28,278 nucleotides of DNA from a virus. A program made the translations under genes and the position numbers. Every line of letters starts with the position of its first letter. Within the stretch, counting starts at the first letter, position 1. Shown piece after piece: positions 13,880 through 20,923 of this stretch. Location: the IMG/VR virus record IMGVR_UViG_3300032898_000488, positions 1-28,278 of that record. The stretch is one strand, 5' to 3'. Under the pieces are notes generated by a model. The model did no database searches, had not been told where the DNA came from, and saw only the letters and a list, made by a program, of their open reading frames with translations.

Positions 13880-14386
13880 ATGGTGAAGTTCGCAGTGGCC
13901 GCCCTTGTGGGCGGCCTTTTTCTTGCCGGCTGCGCGCAGCAGGCGCCGCAGCCTGTTGTGAGCCTGGCCGGCGCGCAGGCCGAGGCATCGGCGATCCTGG
14001 CCGCGTTGCAGGCTGGCGCCGCGGTTTTCACCACGACCTCGACCACGACGTCTTCCGAGGCGCAGGCGGTCGAGAACGTGCTGGCGACGGCCGAGGCCGC
14101 GGTGAGCGCCTTCGTGGCGGCGCCGGCGAATGAGAGTCCGGCCCAGCTTGCGGAGACCGCAAGCGAGGACATTACGGCCGTTCTGGCGGCTCTGCCGATC
14201 GATCCAACGACCAAGACGGCGATCGATACCGGCCTCGCGGTGATTGACGCTCTGGTGGCGGAATCCGCGTCCGTGCCAAGTTCGGCCGCGCCGGCCGGTG
14301 CCCTTTCGCTCGCGGTGACGGAGCCCGAGAAGCTGGCGCCTCCTGTGCCGATCCCGGCGCCGCACGTTCTGCCCCCGAGGGTTTGA
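13880..14386 (+). CDS. phage lipoprotein of the lysis region, spanin candidate
   Basis: 168 residues with a clear lipoprotein signal: K3, hydrophobic 4-14 and lipobox L15-A16-G17-C18; A follows the cysteine, predicting outer-membrane sorting. The mature part is rich in Ala, Thr, Ser, Val and Pro, with little predicted structure (A-A-V-F-T-T-T-S-T-T-T-S-S-E) and a proline-rich end. Located after the holin-like gene, it could be an o-spanin (Rz1) or unimolecular spanin, but it has no C-terminal membrane segment and is longer than most Rz1 proteins; it might also be a superinfection-exclusion lipoprotein. GGAG at 13871-13874 precedes the ATG by 5 bases. Its first codons contain a terminator-like hairpin. 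Confidence 0.72.
   Translation: MVKFAVAALVGGLFLAGCAQQAPQPVVSLAGAQAEASAILAALQAGAAVFTTTSTTTSSEAQAVENVLATAEAAVSAFVAAPANESPAQLAETASEDITAVLAALPIDPTTKTAIDTGLAVIDALVAESASVPSSAAPAGALSLAVTEPEKLAPPVPIPAPHVLPPRV
13897..13921 (+). terminator. intrinsic-terminator-like hairpin inside the lipoprotein gene
   Basis: Perfect 8-bp stem GGCCGCCC / GGGCGGCC with loop TTGT followed directly by TTTTT (13917-13921). It has the full shape of a rho-independent terminator, but it lies in codons 6-14 of the lipoprotein frame. It may attenuate transcription from the endolysin/holin genes into the tail genes, or the lipoprotein start may be misassigned. Confidence 0.6.
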
Positions 14387-14390
14387 AGGG

Positions 14391-15182
14391 ATGGTGGATC
14401 ATTCGGGGATGAAGCTCGGCAAGCGGGCCGCCAGGCCGTTTGCCGGGCTCCGGCCGTTCGGGCGCTATCTGCGGCTGGAGACGGCCAAGGTGCCGCCGCC
14501 CGTGCCGGCCTCGTGCGACCGGAGCAGGCTCGTCGAGAGTTGGCCGGTGCTCGAGAACGACAGCATCGGCGACTGCACCATTGCGGCGGTCGGCCATGCC
14601 GTGCAGCTCTGGACCGCGGCTTCCGGCCGCATGCGCGTGATGAGCGATAAAGAGGCCGTCACCGGATATGAGGCGTTCGGCTATCGGCCGGGCGACGCGG
14701 GCACGGATCGCGGCGCGCTTGCAACCGAGGTGCTCGCGCGATGGAGCGGGACGGGCTTCGCATGCGGTGGAGCGAACGACGTGCTCGCCGGTTTCTGCGC
14801 AATCGATCCCGAGACCGAGGCCGAGGTGCGCGCGGGCGTGGCGTGGCTCGGCGTCGTTTATGCCGGGTTCGATCTGCCGATCGCGGCGCAGACCATGGAG
14901 GTGTGGGATGTGCCGGCCGGCCAGGCGTTTTCGGGCGAGTACGCGGTGGGGAGCTGGGGCGGCCATGCCGTGCCGATCGTCGGCTATGGGCCTGCGGGCG
15001 TGGTGTGCGTCACCTGGGGTGCGCTGAAGCGGATCACCTGGCGGTTCTGGGATGCCTATGCCGATGAGGCTTATGGGCTTCTGAGCCGGGATTTCGTGGG
15101 CGGTGCTGCCAGCGCCGCGCAGGTGGATTGGGAGCGGCTCGAGGCGGACATGGATGATCTGAAGGCGGAGGTGGGGGCGTGA
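14391..15182 (+). CDS. papain-fold (cysteine hydrolase-like) protein of unknown role
   Basis: 263 residues. A cysteine-hydrolase pattern is visible: N-D-S-I-G-D-C-T-I-A-A-V-G-H-A-V with C62 at the start of a helix, then H192 in G-S-W-G-G-H-A-V-P-I-V-G-Y-G, and V-C-V-T-W-G-A at 205-211 followed by an acidic W-R-F-W-D-A-Y (D221). This is the Cys helix / His strand / polar residue order of papain- and C39-like folds. No signal peptide or membrane segment. Between lysis and tail chaperone genes, it could be a second lytic peptidase, a structural-protein processing enzyme or a host-directed effector. It starts 4 bases after the lipoprotein stop and ends with a GTGA overlap into the chaperone gene, so it is firmly part of the operon. 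Start could also be ATG 14409. Confidence 0.72.
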   Translation: MVDHSGMKLGKRAARPFAGLRPFGRYLRLETAKVPPPVPASCDRSRLVESWPVLENDSIGDCTIAAVGHAVQLWTAASGRMRVMSDKEAVTGYEAFGYRPGDAGTDRGALATEVLARWSGTGFACGGANDVLAGFCAIDPETEAEVRAGVAWLGVVYAGFDLPIAAQTMEVWDVPAGQAFSGEYAVGSWGGHAVPIVGYGPAGVVCVTWGALKRITWRFWDAYADEAYGLLSRDFVGGAASAAQVDWERLEADMDDLKAEVGA

Positions 15183-15499
15183 GCGAAGGGATCAGGATCA
15201 AGGTGCCGGATGCGGTTGCGTCCGGCGACGTGTGGGGGCCGGAGATCGAACTGCCGAGCGGGACGAAGGTGCAGTTCCGGCGCGGCACCGGCAAGGACGT
15301 GCGGCTGGCCCTGACCGCGGTTGGGCAGCCATTCGACAGCACGCGCTATCTCTATGCGATGATCGCGCGCACGTCGCGGTTTGACGGCAAGCAGATCACC
15401 ATGGAAGCGGTGGACGACCTCGATGCGGAGGATGTGGAACGCCTGCTTGAAGAGGCGCGCAAGCCAAGCCCTTCTCCGAAGGCGCCGGCGGAATCGTAA
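15179..15499 (+). CDS. E: tail assembly chaperone (gpE-like)
   Basis: 106 residues. GTG start overlapping the previous stop (GTGA). Position before the tape measure, small size and sequence I-E-L-P-S-G-T-K-V-Q-F-R-R-G-T-G-K-D-V-R-L-A (about 24-44), then R-Y-L-Y-A-M-I-A-R-T-S-R-F-D-G-K-Q-I-T-M-E, fit the tail assembly chaperones (P2 gpE / Mu gp41 type), which bind the tape measure and prevent its aggregation. The core ends about residue 93, followed by a polar tail to the stop at 15497. The -1 frame overlapping the 3' end continues with a coherent protein to 15633, as expected for an E / E+E' frameshift pair. A standard heptamer of the X XXY YYZ type is not visible. Confidence 0.8.
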   Translation: MSEGIRIKVPDAVASGDVWGPEIELPSGTKVQFRRGTGKDVRLALTAVGQPFDSTRYLYAMIARTSRFDGKQITMEAVDDLDAEDVERLLEEARKPSPSPKAPAES

Positions 15500-15519
15500 G
15501 CCCGGCGGCGCTTGGCGAG

Positions 15520-15633
15520 ATGATCGCGTTGGGGTTTCGGCCAGCGGATCTTGATGAAATGGACTTCGCAGACATGCAAAGTTGGCGATCCGTGATGGCG
15601 GCGTATAGCGCGGCGGTGGCGCGAAATCGATGA
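15520..15633 (+). CDS. tail chaperone extension (E'-like), -1 frame or separate ORF
   Basis: The -1 frame relative to gpE is open from before 15463 to the stop at 15631-15633 and reads P-A-A-L-G-E-M-I-A-L-G-F-R-P-A-D-L-D-E-M, then Q-S-W-R-S-V-M-A-A-Y. It looks like a real helical protein tail and its position matches the E' part of tail chaperones, made by ribosomal frameshifting in most long-tailed phages. Slippage could occur around 15463-15476 (codons C-C-A A-G-C C-C-T T-C-T). Alternatively, ATG 15520, 20 bases after the E stop, could start a separate 37-residue peptide by re-initiation. Coordinates given are for this second reading. Confidence 0.5.
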   Translation: MIALGFRPADLDEMDFADMQSWRSVMAAYSAAVARNR

Positions 15634-16064
15634 TCCCCGGGCAGTGGAATCGGGTGCGGGCGAGAATAGAGGTGGGATAGAGACTTTTGCCGCTGGCCAT
15701 TGCTGCCTCTCTTTGGCTGTGCGTGATCAGCTCTGACCAGATGCCCGATCGCATAGTGCCGGATAGGCTCTCGATTTTCACGGTAGTGCCTATCGTCGAT
15801 CGATCTCTCTGAAAGGCGTCTCGGACGCGATGAACGACCCGCACGACTGCGTCGCTCTCCCGGTGCCTTTTTGGCCGGTTCACCGCCGCCGCGCGTTGGG
15901 GGTGAAGCCCTTGCTGGCACGGAGGTTATCGGCGTACCCATCCCGATTTTCGGGACAATCCTTCCGACAGGCTGAAGCATGGGTGATCTCGGGTGATCCC
16001 GTGACGTTCTGAGCCCTTTGACGAACCGGCAAAGCTGGCATGAATTGATGCGTGGAGAGAGGGA
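15634..16064 (+). other. 431-base gap before the tape measure, possibly decayed coding DNA
   Basis: The only sizeable gap inside the tail operon. An ATG (15630) overlaps the E' stop as ATGA but its frame ends after 16 codons at 15680. The frame at 15787-15975 is open for 62 codons and ends E-V-I-G-V-P-I-P-I-F-G-T-I-L-P-T-G, protein-like but without a start codon. A 60-codon ORF from ATG 15830 looks random. A small hairpin TCCCGA-TTT-TCGGGA lies at 15941-15955 and a direct repeat GGGTGATC near 15979-15996. It could be the ruins of a gene between chaperone and tape measure, or hold a promoter. No tRNA or mobile-element end seen. Confidence 0.4.
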
Positions 16065-17723
16065 ATGCCGATTGGCAAGGATGGAGGTGCCGGCGCGATT
16101 TCGGTTGACCATGGGGGATTCTTCGAATCGTTCTCGCGTGCACTCGAACAAGTTTCTGCCCTGCGGGATTCGGTTGAGCGCCTGTCTGGTGGCATCAACT
16201 CCGTGCTGCACGACCAGACTTCAAATTTGTTTGAATTCTTGATCAGCTTTTGGGCGCGCAAGTCGCTCGGCGAGGCGATGCAGAAGAATGAGGCACTGAT
16301 GCGCCCCCTCTTTGCGTTCGATATACAGAGCGGGCTGGCAGAGCAAAAGCAACATCATCTCGATCTCGACGCGCCGCTTGCATTCGCGCAGGCGAGTACT
16401 TTGGGGATGAGTTTCACGACCGAGCAGACCTCGCAAGCCTATGACATGCTGGCGGTGATGCTGCGGACGGCGCCGGCGTTTCAGGGGGCGGACAGGTTCC
16501 AGAACTTCGCGGCCATCGCGCCGATCATTCTGCGCGCATCCGAAGTGGCACAGATGCGCGGCCCTGGCTTACTGGACGACAACATCCGCGCGCTGGTACA
16601 ATATGCGCACCTGATCGGCAACCACGGTCCGGCGTCCACGACGCGGGGCACGGATCAGTTGCTTGCGATCGCCGAAGCGACCGAGCTTCCCTTCTCTCAG
16701 CTTGAGAACATCATGCGCATGGCGATCCCGATGGCGCACTCGGTGAACGCCTACGTTCCGGATACCGCGCTTTTCACGGCGGCGCTGATTCAGGATGGCC
16801 TTGGCGGTAGCACGCATCGCTATTCGCGTTCTGAGATGAACGAGCACGCTGCCGCGCTCCTCAATCTCGGGCTGATGAACAGCGCCGGGCAGCTCACGGT
16901 TCTCAATGCTCAGGGCGGCGTCGATATCGCGCGGGTGGTTGCGGACATCGATGCCGCCGGCCATCGAATGGACCCGATCGCATTTGGGAATGCGCTGCGG
17001 AACGCCTTCTCCCTTCGCGGCCAGCGCGGCGCCGAGCTTCTGAAGGTGATGGACCAGCTCACGCCGGCCCTGTTCGCTGCCGTCAATTCGACGCCGGGGA
17101 CGGCGGCGCAGCAGGCGGCCTTCGCTGCCACGCCCTTGCAGCAGTTCGAGCAGATCATTGCCCGGTTGCAGGATATCGGGAACATCCTGGCGACCACGAT
17201 CCTGCCGGATTTCCTACGCATGGAGACCGGGCTGCTCGCGTTCCTGAATGCGGTGGATGATTTTCTCGCGCACCACCATGTCATCGCATCCATCATCGGG
17301 CATGCGCTGGGCGGAGCCGCGGTCGGATTCACGTTCGGCGGACCTGCGGGCGCGCTGGTTCTCGGGGGTGCCGGGGCCGCGGTGGGAGCGGTCGAGAGCC
17401 TGCCGGCGGGAAATCCCGTTCCGCATGAAATGCCGGGATACGCGCTTTCCCAGGAGGCGCTGTTCGGGCGCCACGACGAGCCCGGCCAGATCACCGTGAA
17501 TGCGCCGCTGACGGTGACGGTGCAGGGCGACATGCTCGGCGATTATGCGAACCTGAGCGCGTTCCTGAGTCAGTGGTGGGCGCAGAACGCCGGTTCCGTC
17601 GGTAACACCGTGAAACAGCAGATCCAGCATATGCAGCGGCAGTCCCGGCGCATGACGATGCAGGACATGCAGCAGGCGGACGGCTACACCGCGGCGATTG
17701 CGGATGGGGCCGGATACCGATGA
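16065..17723 (+). CDS. T: tail tape measure protein
   Basis: 552 residues, lying between tail chaperone and gpU-like gene as tape measures do. It sets tail length, fills the tube and is ejected with the DNA. Features: helical N-terminal part (F-F-E-S-F-S-R-A-L-E-Q-V-S-A-L-R-D-S-V-E-R-L), a long stretch of predicted helices in the middle with many Ala/Gln/Leu, and a Gly/Ala hydrophobic segment about 405-440 (I-I-G-H-A-L-G-G-A-A-V-G-F-T-F-G-G) able to enter a membrane. By the usual ~0.15 nm per residue rule the tail would be roughly 80 nm. Start ATG 16065 follows GGAGAGAGG (16053-16062... purine-rich). It ends with an ATGA overlap to the next gene. It is short for a myophage tape measure. Confidence 0.85.
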   Translation: MPIGKDGGAGAISVDHGGFFESFSRALEQVSALRDSVERLSGGINSVLHDQTSNLFEFLISFWARKSLGEAMQKNEALMRPLFAFDIQSGLAEQKQHHLDLDAPLAFAQASTLGMSFTTEQTSQAYDMLAVMLRTAPAFQGADRFQNFAAIAPIILRASEVAQMRGPGLLDDNIRALVQYAHLIGNHGPASTTRGTDQLLAIAEATELPFSQLENIMRMAIPMAHSVNAYVPDTALFTAALIQDGLGGSTHRYSRSEMNEHAAALLNLGLMNSAGQLTVLNAQGGVDIARVVADIDAAGHRMDPIAFGNALRNAFSLRGQRGAELLKVMDQLTPALFAAVNSTPGTAAQQAAFAATPLQQFEQIIARLQDIGNILATTILPDFLRMETGLLAFLNAVDDFLAHHHVIASIIGHALGGAAVGFTFGGPAGALVLGGAGAAVGAVESLPAGNPVPHEMPGYALSQEALFGRHDEPGQITVNAPLTVTVQGDMLGDYANLSAFLSQWWAQNAGSVGNTVKQQIQHMQRQSRRMTMQDMQQADGYTAAIADGAGYR

Positions 17724-18349
17724 GCGGTGCAATCGCGGCGGCGGCTTCGTCCCCGATCGCGTCCGCGCTCGGCTTCGGCGATTTCGCGGCGTTCGGCGGC
17801 ATCAGTTTCATGCTTCTCGGCTCGCCCGACAAGCTGAGCCGCACCTTCCGCACGAATTACGCGAAGCTGCCGCTGCTCGGGCCGAAGCCGGTCTTGCAGG
17901 CGACCTATGACGATCTGAACCGGATCACCATGGGGATTCGTCTGCATATCTTCTGGTGTCAGCCGGATGATGCGGTCGGGCTGCTCGACCAGCAGCGTCT
18001 TTCGCACCAGCCCGCGCCACTGGTGTTCGCGTCCGGGATCGATTTCGGGCCGGCCCAGACCGGGACGCCGACGCAATACGTCATCACCGAAATGACGGTA
18101 ACTGACCAATGGCGCTATGCGGGCGTCGCTCAATATATCGACGTTGACATGACTTTGCTTGAGTTTGCGCCGACCTTGCCGGTGGGAGCGCCGACCGTGA
18201 CGCCGCCGGCCCCGCCGGCCGGGGTCATCGGCGTTCCGGGCGGGCTCGCGGCGATCCTTTCGTCCGGCGCGGGGATCGGCCTGCCTGTGCCGACCGGAGA
18301 GTTCGCGAGCGTGGCGGCTTCCACCATCGTGCGGGCCGGGGCTCCATGA
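17720..18349 (+). CDS. U: tail protein gpU-like
   Basis: 209 residues. Residues ~20-155 match the P2 gpU family: F-G-D-F-A-A-F-G-G-I-S-F-M-L-L-G-S-P, then A-T-Y-D-D-L-N-R-I-T-M-G-I-R-L-H-I, and a late V-I-T-E-M-T-V-T-D-Q-W-R-Y-A-G-V-A-Q-Y-I-D-V-D-M-T-L-L-E-F in two pieces. gpU is needed for tail completion/baseplate assembly in contractile phages. The remaining ~50 residues are a proline/glycine-rich tail (P-T-V-T-P-P-A-P-P-A-G) that is not part of the family. Start by ATGA overlap with the tape measure; the end overlaps gpX by 4 bases. Confidence 0.87.
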   Translation: MSGAIAAAASSPIASALGFGDFAAFGGISFMLLGSPDKLSRTFRTNYAKLPLLGPKPVLQATYDDLNRITMGIRLHIFWCQPDDAVGLLDQQRLSHQPAPLVFASGIDFGPAQTGTPTQYVITEMTVTDQWRYAGVAQYIDVDMTLLEFAPTLPVGAPTVTPPAPPAGVIGVPGGLAAILSSGAGIGLPVPTGEFASVAASTIVRAGAP

Positions 18350-18660
18350 GCGGATCGCTGAATGCCGCGGCCAGTGCGGCGAGCGCGGCGGAGGAGTTCG
18401 CGCAATCGCTCGGGCTTCTGCCGGGTGGGGAGACGCCGCCACCTTCCGTTCCGCAGTTCGTTGCCATCGTGACCGGGCCGGCGGATCGGTGGGACACGAT
18501 CGCCTTCAAGGCTTACGGAGATCCGACCAAGGTGAGCACGTTGATCCTTGCCAATCCCACGGTTCCGATCTCGCCCGTGCTTCCGCAGGGCATCACGATC
18601 TTCTGCCCGCTGATCCCGGCGCCAGGGCCGGCCGCGGGCACAACCCCGTGGAGTCCGTGA
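18346..18660 (+). CDS. X: tail protein X, LysM-like
   Basis: 104 residues. The core (about 47-90) is the short LysM-like fold of phage tail protein X: W-D-T-I-A-F-K-A-Y-G-D-P-T-K-V-S-T-L-I near 48-66, then N-P-T-V-P, then G-I-T-I-F-C-P-L-I-P. The first ~40 residues are an Ala/Ser/Pro-rich extension that is not typical. In P2-like and Mu-like tails, X proteins help assemble the hub; here it sits between U and D as in many myophages. ATG start overlaps gpU's stop (ATGA); the next gene starts right after the stop. Confidence 0.88.
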   Translation: MSGSLNAAASAASAAEEFAQSLGLLPGGETPPPSVPQFVAIVTGPADRWDTIAFKAYGDPTKVSTLILANPTVPISPVLPQGITIFCPLIPAPGPAAGTTPWSP

Positions 18661-19770
18661 GTGAGCGGCACGACTCTCCCCTGGCAGGCGCCCGCCGGCA
18701 GCGGGAACGCCGTCGCGGTTCCGTCTATCACGGTGGTGCTCAATGGGACCGACATCACGAACACGATCGCGATCGAGCGGCTTGCCTATTCCGAGGCGAC
18801 GGGCGGCGAGGTGCCGACCTTCCAGATCGACGTTCAGGACATCGATCAGCGTTGGCAGAACTTCGGCTTCACGCTCGGCAGCGACACGATCACGGGCACG
18901 CTCGGATGGCAGGGCGGCCAGAGCTGGACGACGGGCAGCTTCACGGTCGATGAGCTGGCGCTGAGCACGCCGCCCGATGTGTTCTCCATCATGGCGGTGG
19001 AAGCGGGGCTCAACAACGCCATCCGCACCCGGCAGAGCGTGGCCTATGAGGGGCAAACCCTGACGCAGATAGCCCGAGCGGTTGCGGCGCGGCACGGCAT
19101 GACTGCGGTGACCGCGGCGGTCAGTCCCGATCCTGTCTTTCAGCGCGTGACGCAGCGGATGGAGACGGATATTTCTTTCCTTCTGCGGCTCGCGCACGAG
19201 CACAATTACGACTTCACGATCCGCGACAACCAACTGATCTTCTTCTCCCGCCCGAGCCTGGAAGCGCAGGCTGTGACGGGGCCGGTGCTGACGCGGCAAT
19301 TGCTGCGCACGCAGGCGCGGTGCCGGCGGCAAGGGCTTGGGGAGCTGTCCTACAAGCAGGCGATCGTTCGCTACTTCAACCCTTATGACAAGAGTCTCAT
19401 CACGGCCCAGGCACTCGACCCCACGATGCAGGTCGCGGATTCGCATGTGCTGGTGGTGAGGGTCGAGAACGGGCAGCAGGCGAGCCTCAAGGCGCAGTCC
19501 AATCTTTGGACCGCCAACATGCGCTCGACCGCGATCGAGTTTCCTCTGGTCGGGACACTGAATTACCGCGCGGGCAACACGGTGAACACTCAGGGCTTCG
19601 GGCTTTGGGACAAGAACACGTATCTCGTGCAGAGGGTCGAGGTGGAGATCACGCCCGAGCAGGGTTTCACCACCGCGCTCGAGTTGCGGACGATCACAAG
19701 CCTTGACGATGGCACGCAAAGCATTGCGAGCCAGGAAGACGTTTCGGCCGATCCGAACGCGGAGGATTGA
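18661..19770 (+). CDS. D: baseplate hub protein (gpD-like)
   Basis: 369 residues, the usual gpD/late control protein size. gpD forms the hub under the tube that carries the spike. Recognisable pieces: an N-terminal beta domain with I-T-V-V-L-N-G-T-D-I-T-N, then T-L-T-Q-I-A-R-A-V-A-A-R-H-G-M at ~131-145, then the family landmark E-T-D-I-S-F-L-L-R-L-A-H-E-H-N-Y (~168-183) and F-S-R-P-S-L-E around 198. It ends in an acidic tail. GTG start directly after the gpX stop; end overlaps the gpV start (TGATG). The protein is complete and well placed. Confidence 0.92.
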   Translation: MSGTTLPWQAPAGSGNAVAVPSITVVLNGTDITNTIAIERLAYSEATGGEVPTFQIDVQDIDQRWQNFGFTLGSDTITGTLGWQGGQSWTTGSFTVDELALSTPPDVFSIMAVEAGLNNAIRTRQSVAYEGQTLTQIARAVAARHGMTAVTAAVSPDPVFQRVTQRMETDISFLLRLAHEHNYDFTIRDNQLIFFSRPSLEAQAVTGPVLTRQLLRTQARCRRQGLGELSYKQAIVRYFNPYDKSLITAQALDPTMQVADSHVLVVRVENGQQASLKAQSNLWTANMRSTAIEFPLVGTLNYRAGNTVNTQGFGLWDKNTYLVQRVEVEITPEQGFTTALELRTITSLDDGTQSIASQEDVSADPNAED

Positions 19771-20471
19771 TGAGCATGCGGCCCTATGCGGTGCAGTTTC
19801 ATCCCGTCTTCCGCACGGGGCTGGTGACGGCGCAGAACATCGCGGCCGGGCAGGTGCGGGTGCAGTTCCCGGACCGGGACAACATCGTCTCCTTCTGGCT
19901 TCCGGTGCATGCGCTCGGCACGCAGGACGACAAGTTCTGGTGGATGCCGGATGTCGGGGAACAGGTCGTGGTGCTCATGGACGAGCACGACGAATATGGC
20001 ACCGTGGTCGGCTCCATGTATTCGACCGCTGATAAGCCGCCGAGCTGGGCCGGGCCGAACGTGCGCGGGATCCAATTCAGCGACGGCACGATGATCCGTT
20101 ATGACCGGGCGGCCCACGCTCTTACGGCCGCGCTCGGGACCGGCGGCAGCGCCACGGTGAGCACGCCGTTGGGCAATCAGTTCGTGCTTGGGAACGATGG
20201 CACCCTGACGTTGCAGGACGAAAAGGGCGCGAGCGTCAAGCTGACGAATGACGGGAATGTGCGTGTCAATGGCAACCTTCTTGTGTCGGGCACCATCGGG
20301 ACTGAGGATGGAGCGTTCGGGAATGGCGACATGACCATCACCGGCACGATCCAGGCGACGGGCGACATCACGGCCGGGCAGGGCGGCAAGAACGTGAGCG
20401 CCTTGAACCATACGCATGGCGGCGTCGAGACCGGCGGCGGGAGCACCGCTTCGCCGAACGCGGGCACCTGA
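19770..20471 (+). CDS. V: baseplate spike protein (gpV-like)
   Basis: 233 residues. Membrane-piercing spike at the tail tip. N-terminal OB-fold part: G-Q-V-R-V-Q-F-P-D-R-D-N near 27-38, W-L-P-V at 43-46, D-V-G-E-Q-V-V-V-L-M (61-70), and E-Y-G-T-V-V-G-S-M-Y. Residues ~100-205 form the trimeric beta-helix (repeated G-N, G-T-I-x-A-T-G-D-I-T strand turns). The apex carries N-H-T-H-G-G with H214 and H216, the HxH motif that binds iron at the spike tip in P2 gpV and relatives, then a short Gly/Ser tail. ATG 19770 overlaps the gpD stop and has GGAGG at 19761-19765; ATG 19776 is possible. Confidence 0.92.
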   Translation: MSMRPYAVQFHPVFRTGLVTAQNIAAGQVRVQFPDRDNIVSFWLPVHALGTQDDKFWWMPDVGEQVVVLMDEHDEYGTVVGSMYSTADKPPSWAGPNVRGIQFSDGTMIRYDRAAHALTAALGTGGSATVSTPLGNQFVLGNDGTLTLQDEKGASVKLTNDGNVRVNGNLLVSGTIGTEDGAFGNGDMTITGTIQATGDITAGQGGKNVSALNHTHGGVETGGGSTASPNAGT

Positions 20472-20923
20472 TGTCCGGCGCTTCCGTGACCCTCGCCGAT
20501 GTCACTTCGGCGAGCTGGTCGCTCGAGCTTGATTCCACCGCGGGCGGCGGTGCGGGCAGCGGCATCGGGCAGGTGGTGCAGGGGCTCGCGGATATCGATC
20601 AGTGCATCCGGATCATTCTCGGCACGCTGCCGGGCGAGGACCCGTTTCGGCCGACGTTCGGGTGCGACCTGACGCAATATATCGACCGGCCGTTGCCGGC
20701 GGCGCTGCCGGCGATCATCGGGGTGGTGACGCAGGCGATCGAGACCTGGGAGCCGCGCGTCAAGGTGCTTGGGGTGACGGCGACGCCGGCCGGTGCCGCG
20801 GCGCCGGGAACGATCGATGTGAGCGTGCAATGGCAGGTTGACCTCGGCACGACGCTCGCGCCGGGGCAGAGCGCGATCGGTGGGGCTGGCCCCCTGACAA
20901 CGACGGTGAGCATCTTCGGATGA
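20471..20923 (+). CDS. W: baseplate wedge protein (gpW / gp25-like)
   Basis: 150 residues. Contains the gp25-family pattern I-D-Q-C-I-R-I-I-L-G-T-L-P-G-E-D-P-F-R-P split at about 42-60, then F-G-C-D-L, an I-x-x-V-V-T-Q-A-I-E-T-W-E-P-R helix (82-96) and a final beta pair. Gp25/gpW anchors the wedges and starts sheath assembly. The E-P-R and T-L-P-G-E pieces are the conserved positions. The N-terminal ~40 residues are a polar extension. Overlaps of 1 and 4 bases with neighbours show tight coupling in the V-W-J order of P2. Confidence 0.93.
   Translation: MSGASVTLADVTSASWSLELDSTAGGGAGSGIGQVVQGLADIDQCIRIILGTLPGEDPFRPTFGCDLTQYIDRPLPAALPAIIGVVTQAIETWEPRVKVLGVTATPAGAAAPGTIDVSVQWQVDLGTTLAPGQSAIGGAGPLTTTVSIFG

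Noticed and set aside
15830-16012. 60-codon ORF in the gap before the tape measure
   Set aside because: No ribosome site, random-looking composition, no coupling to neighbours; not listed as a gene.
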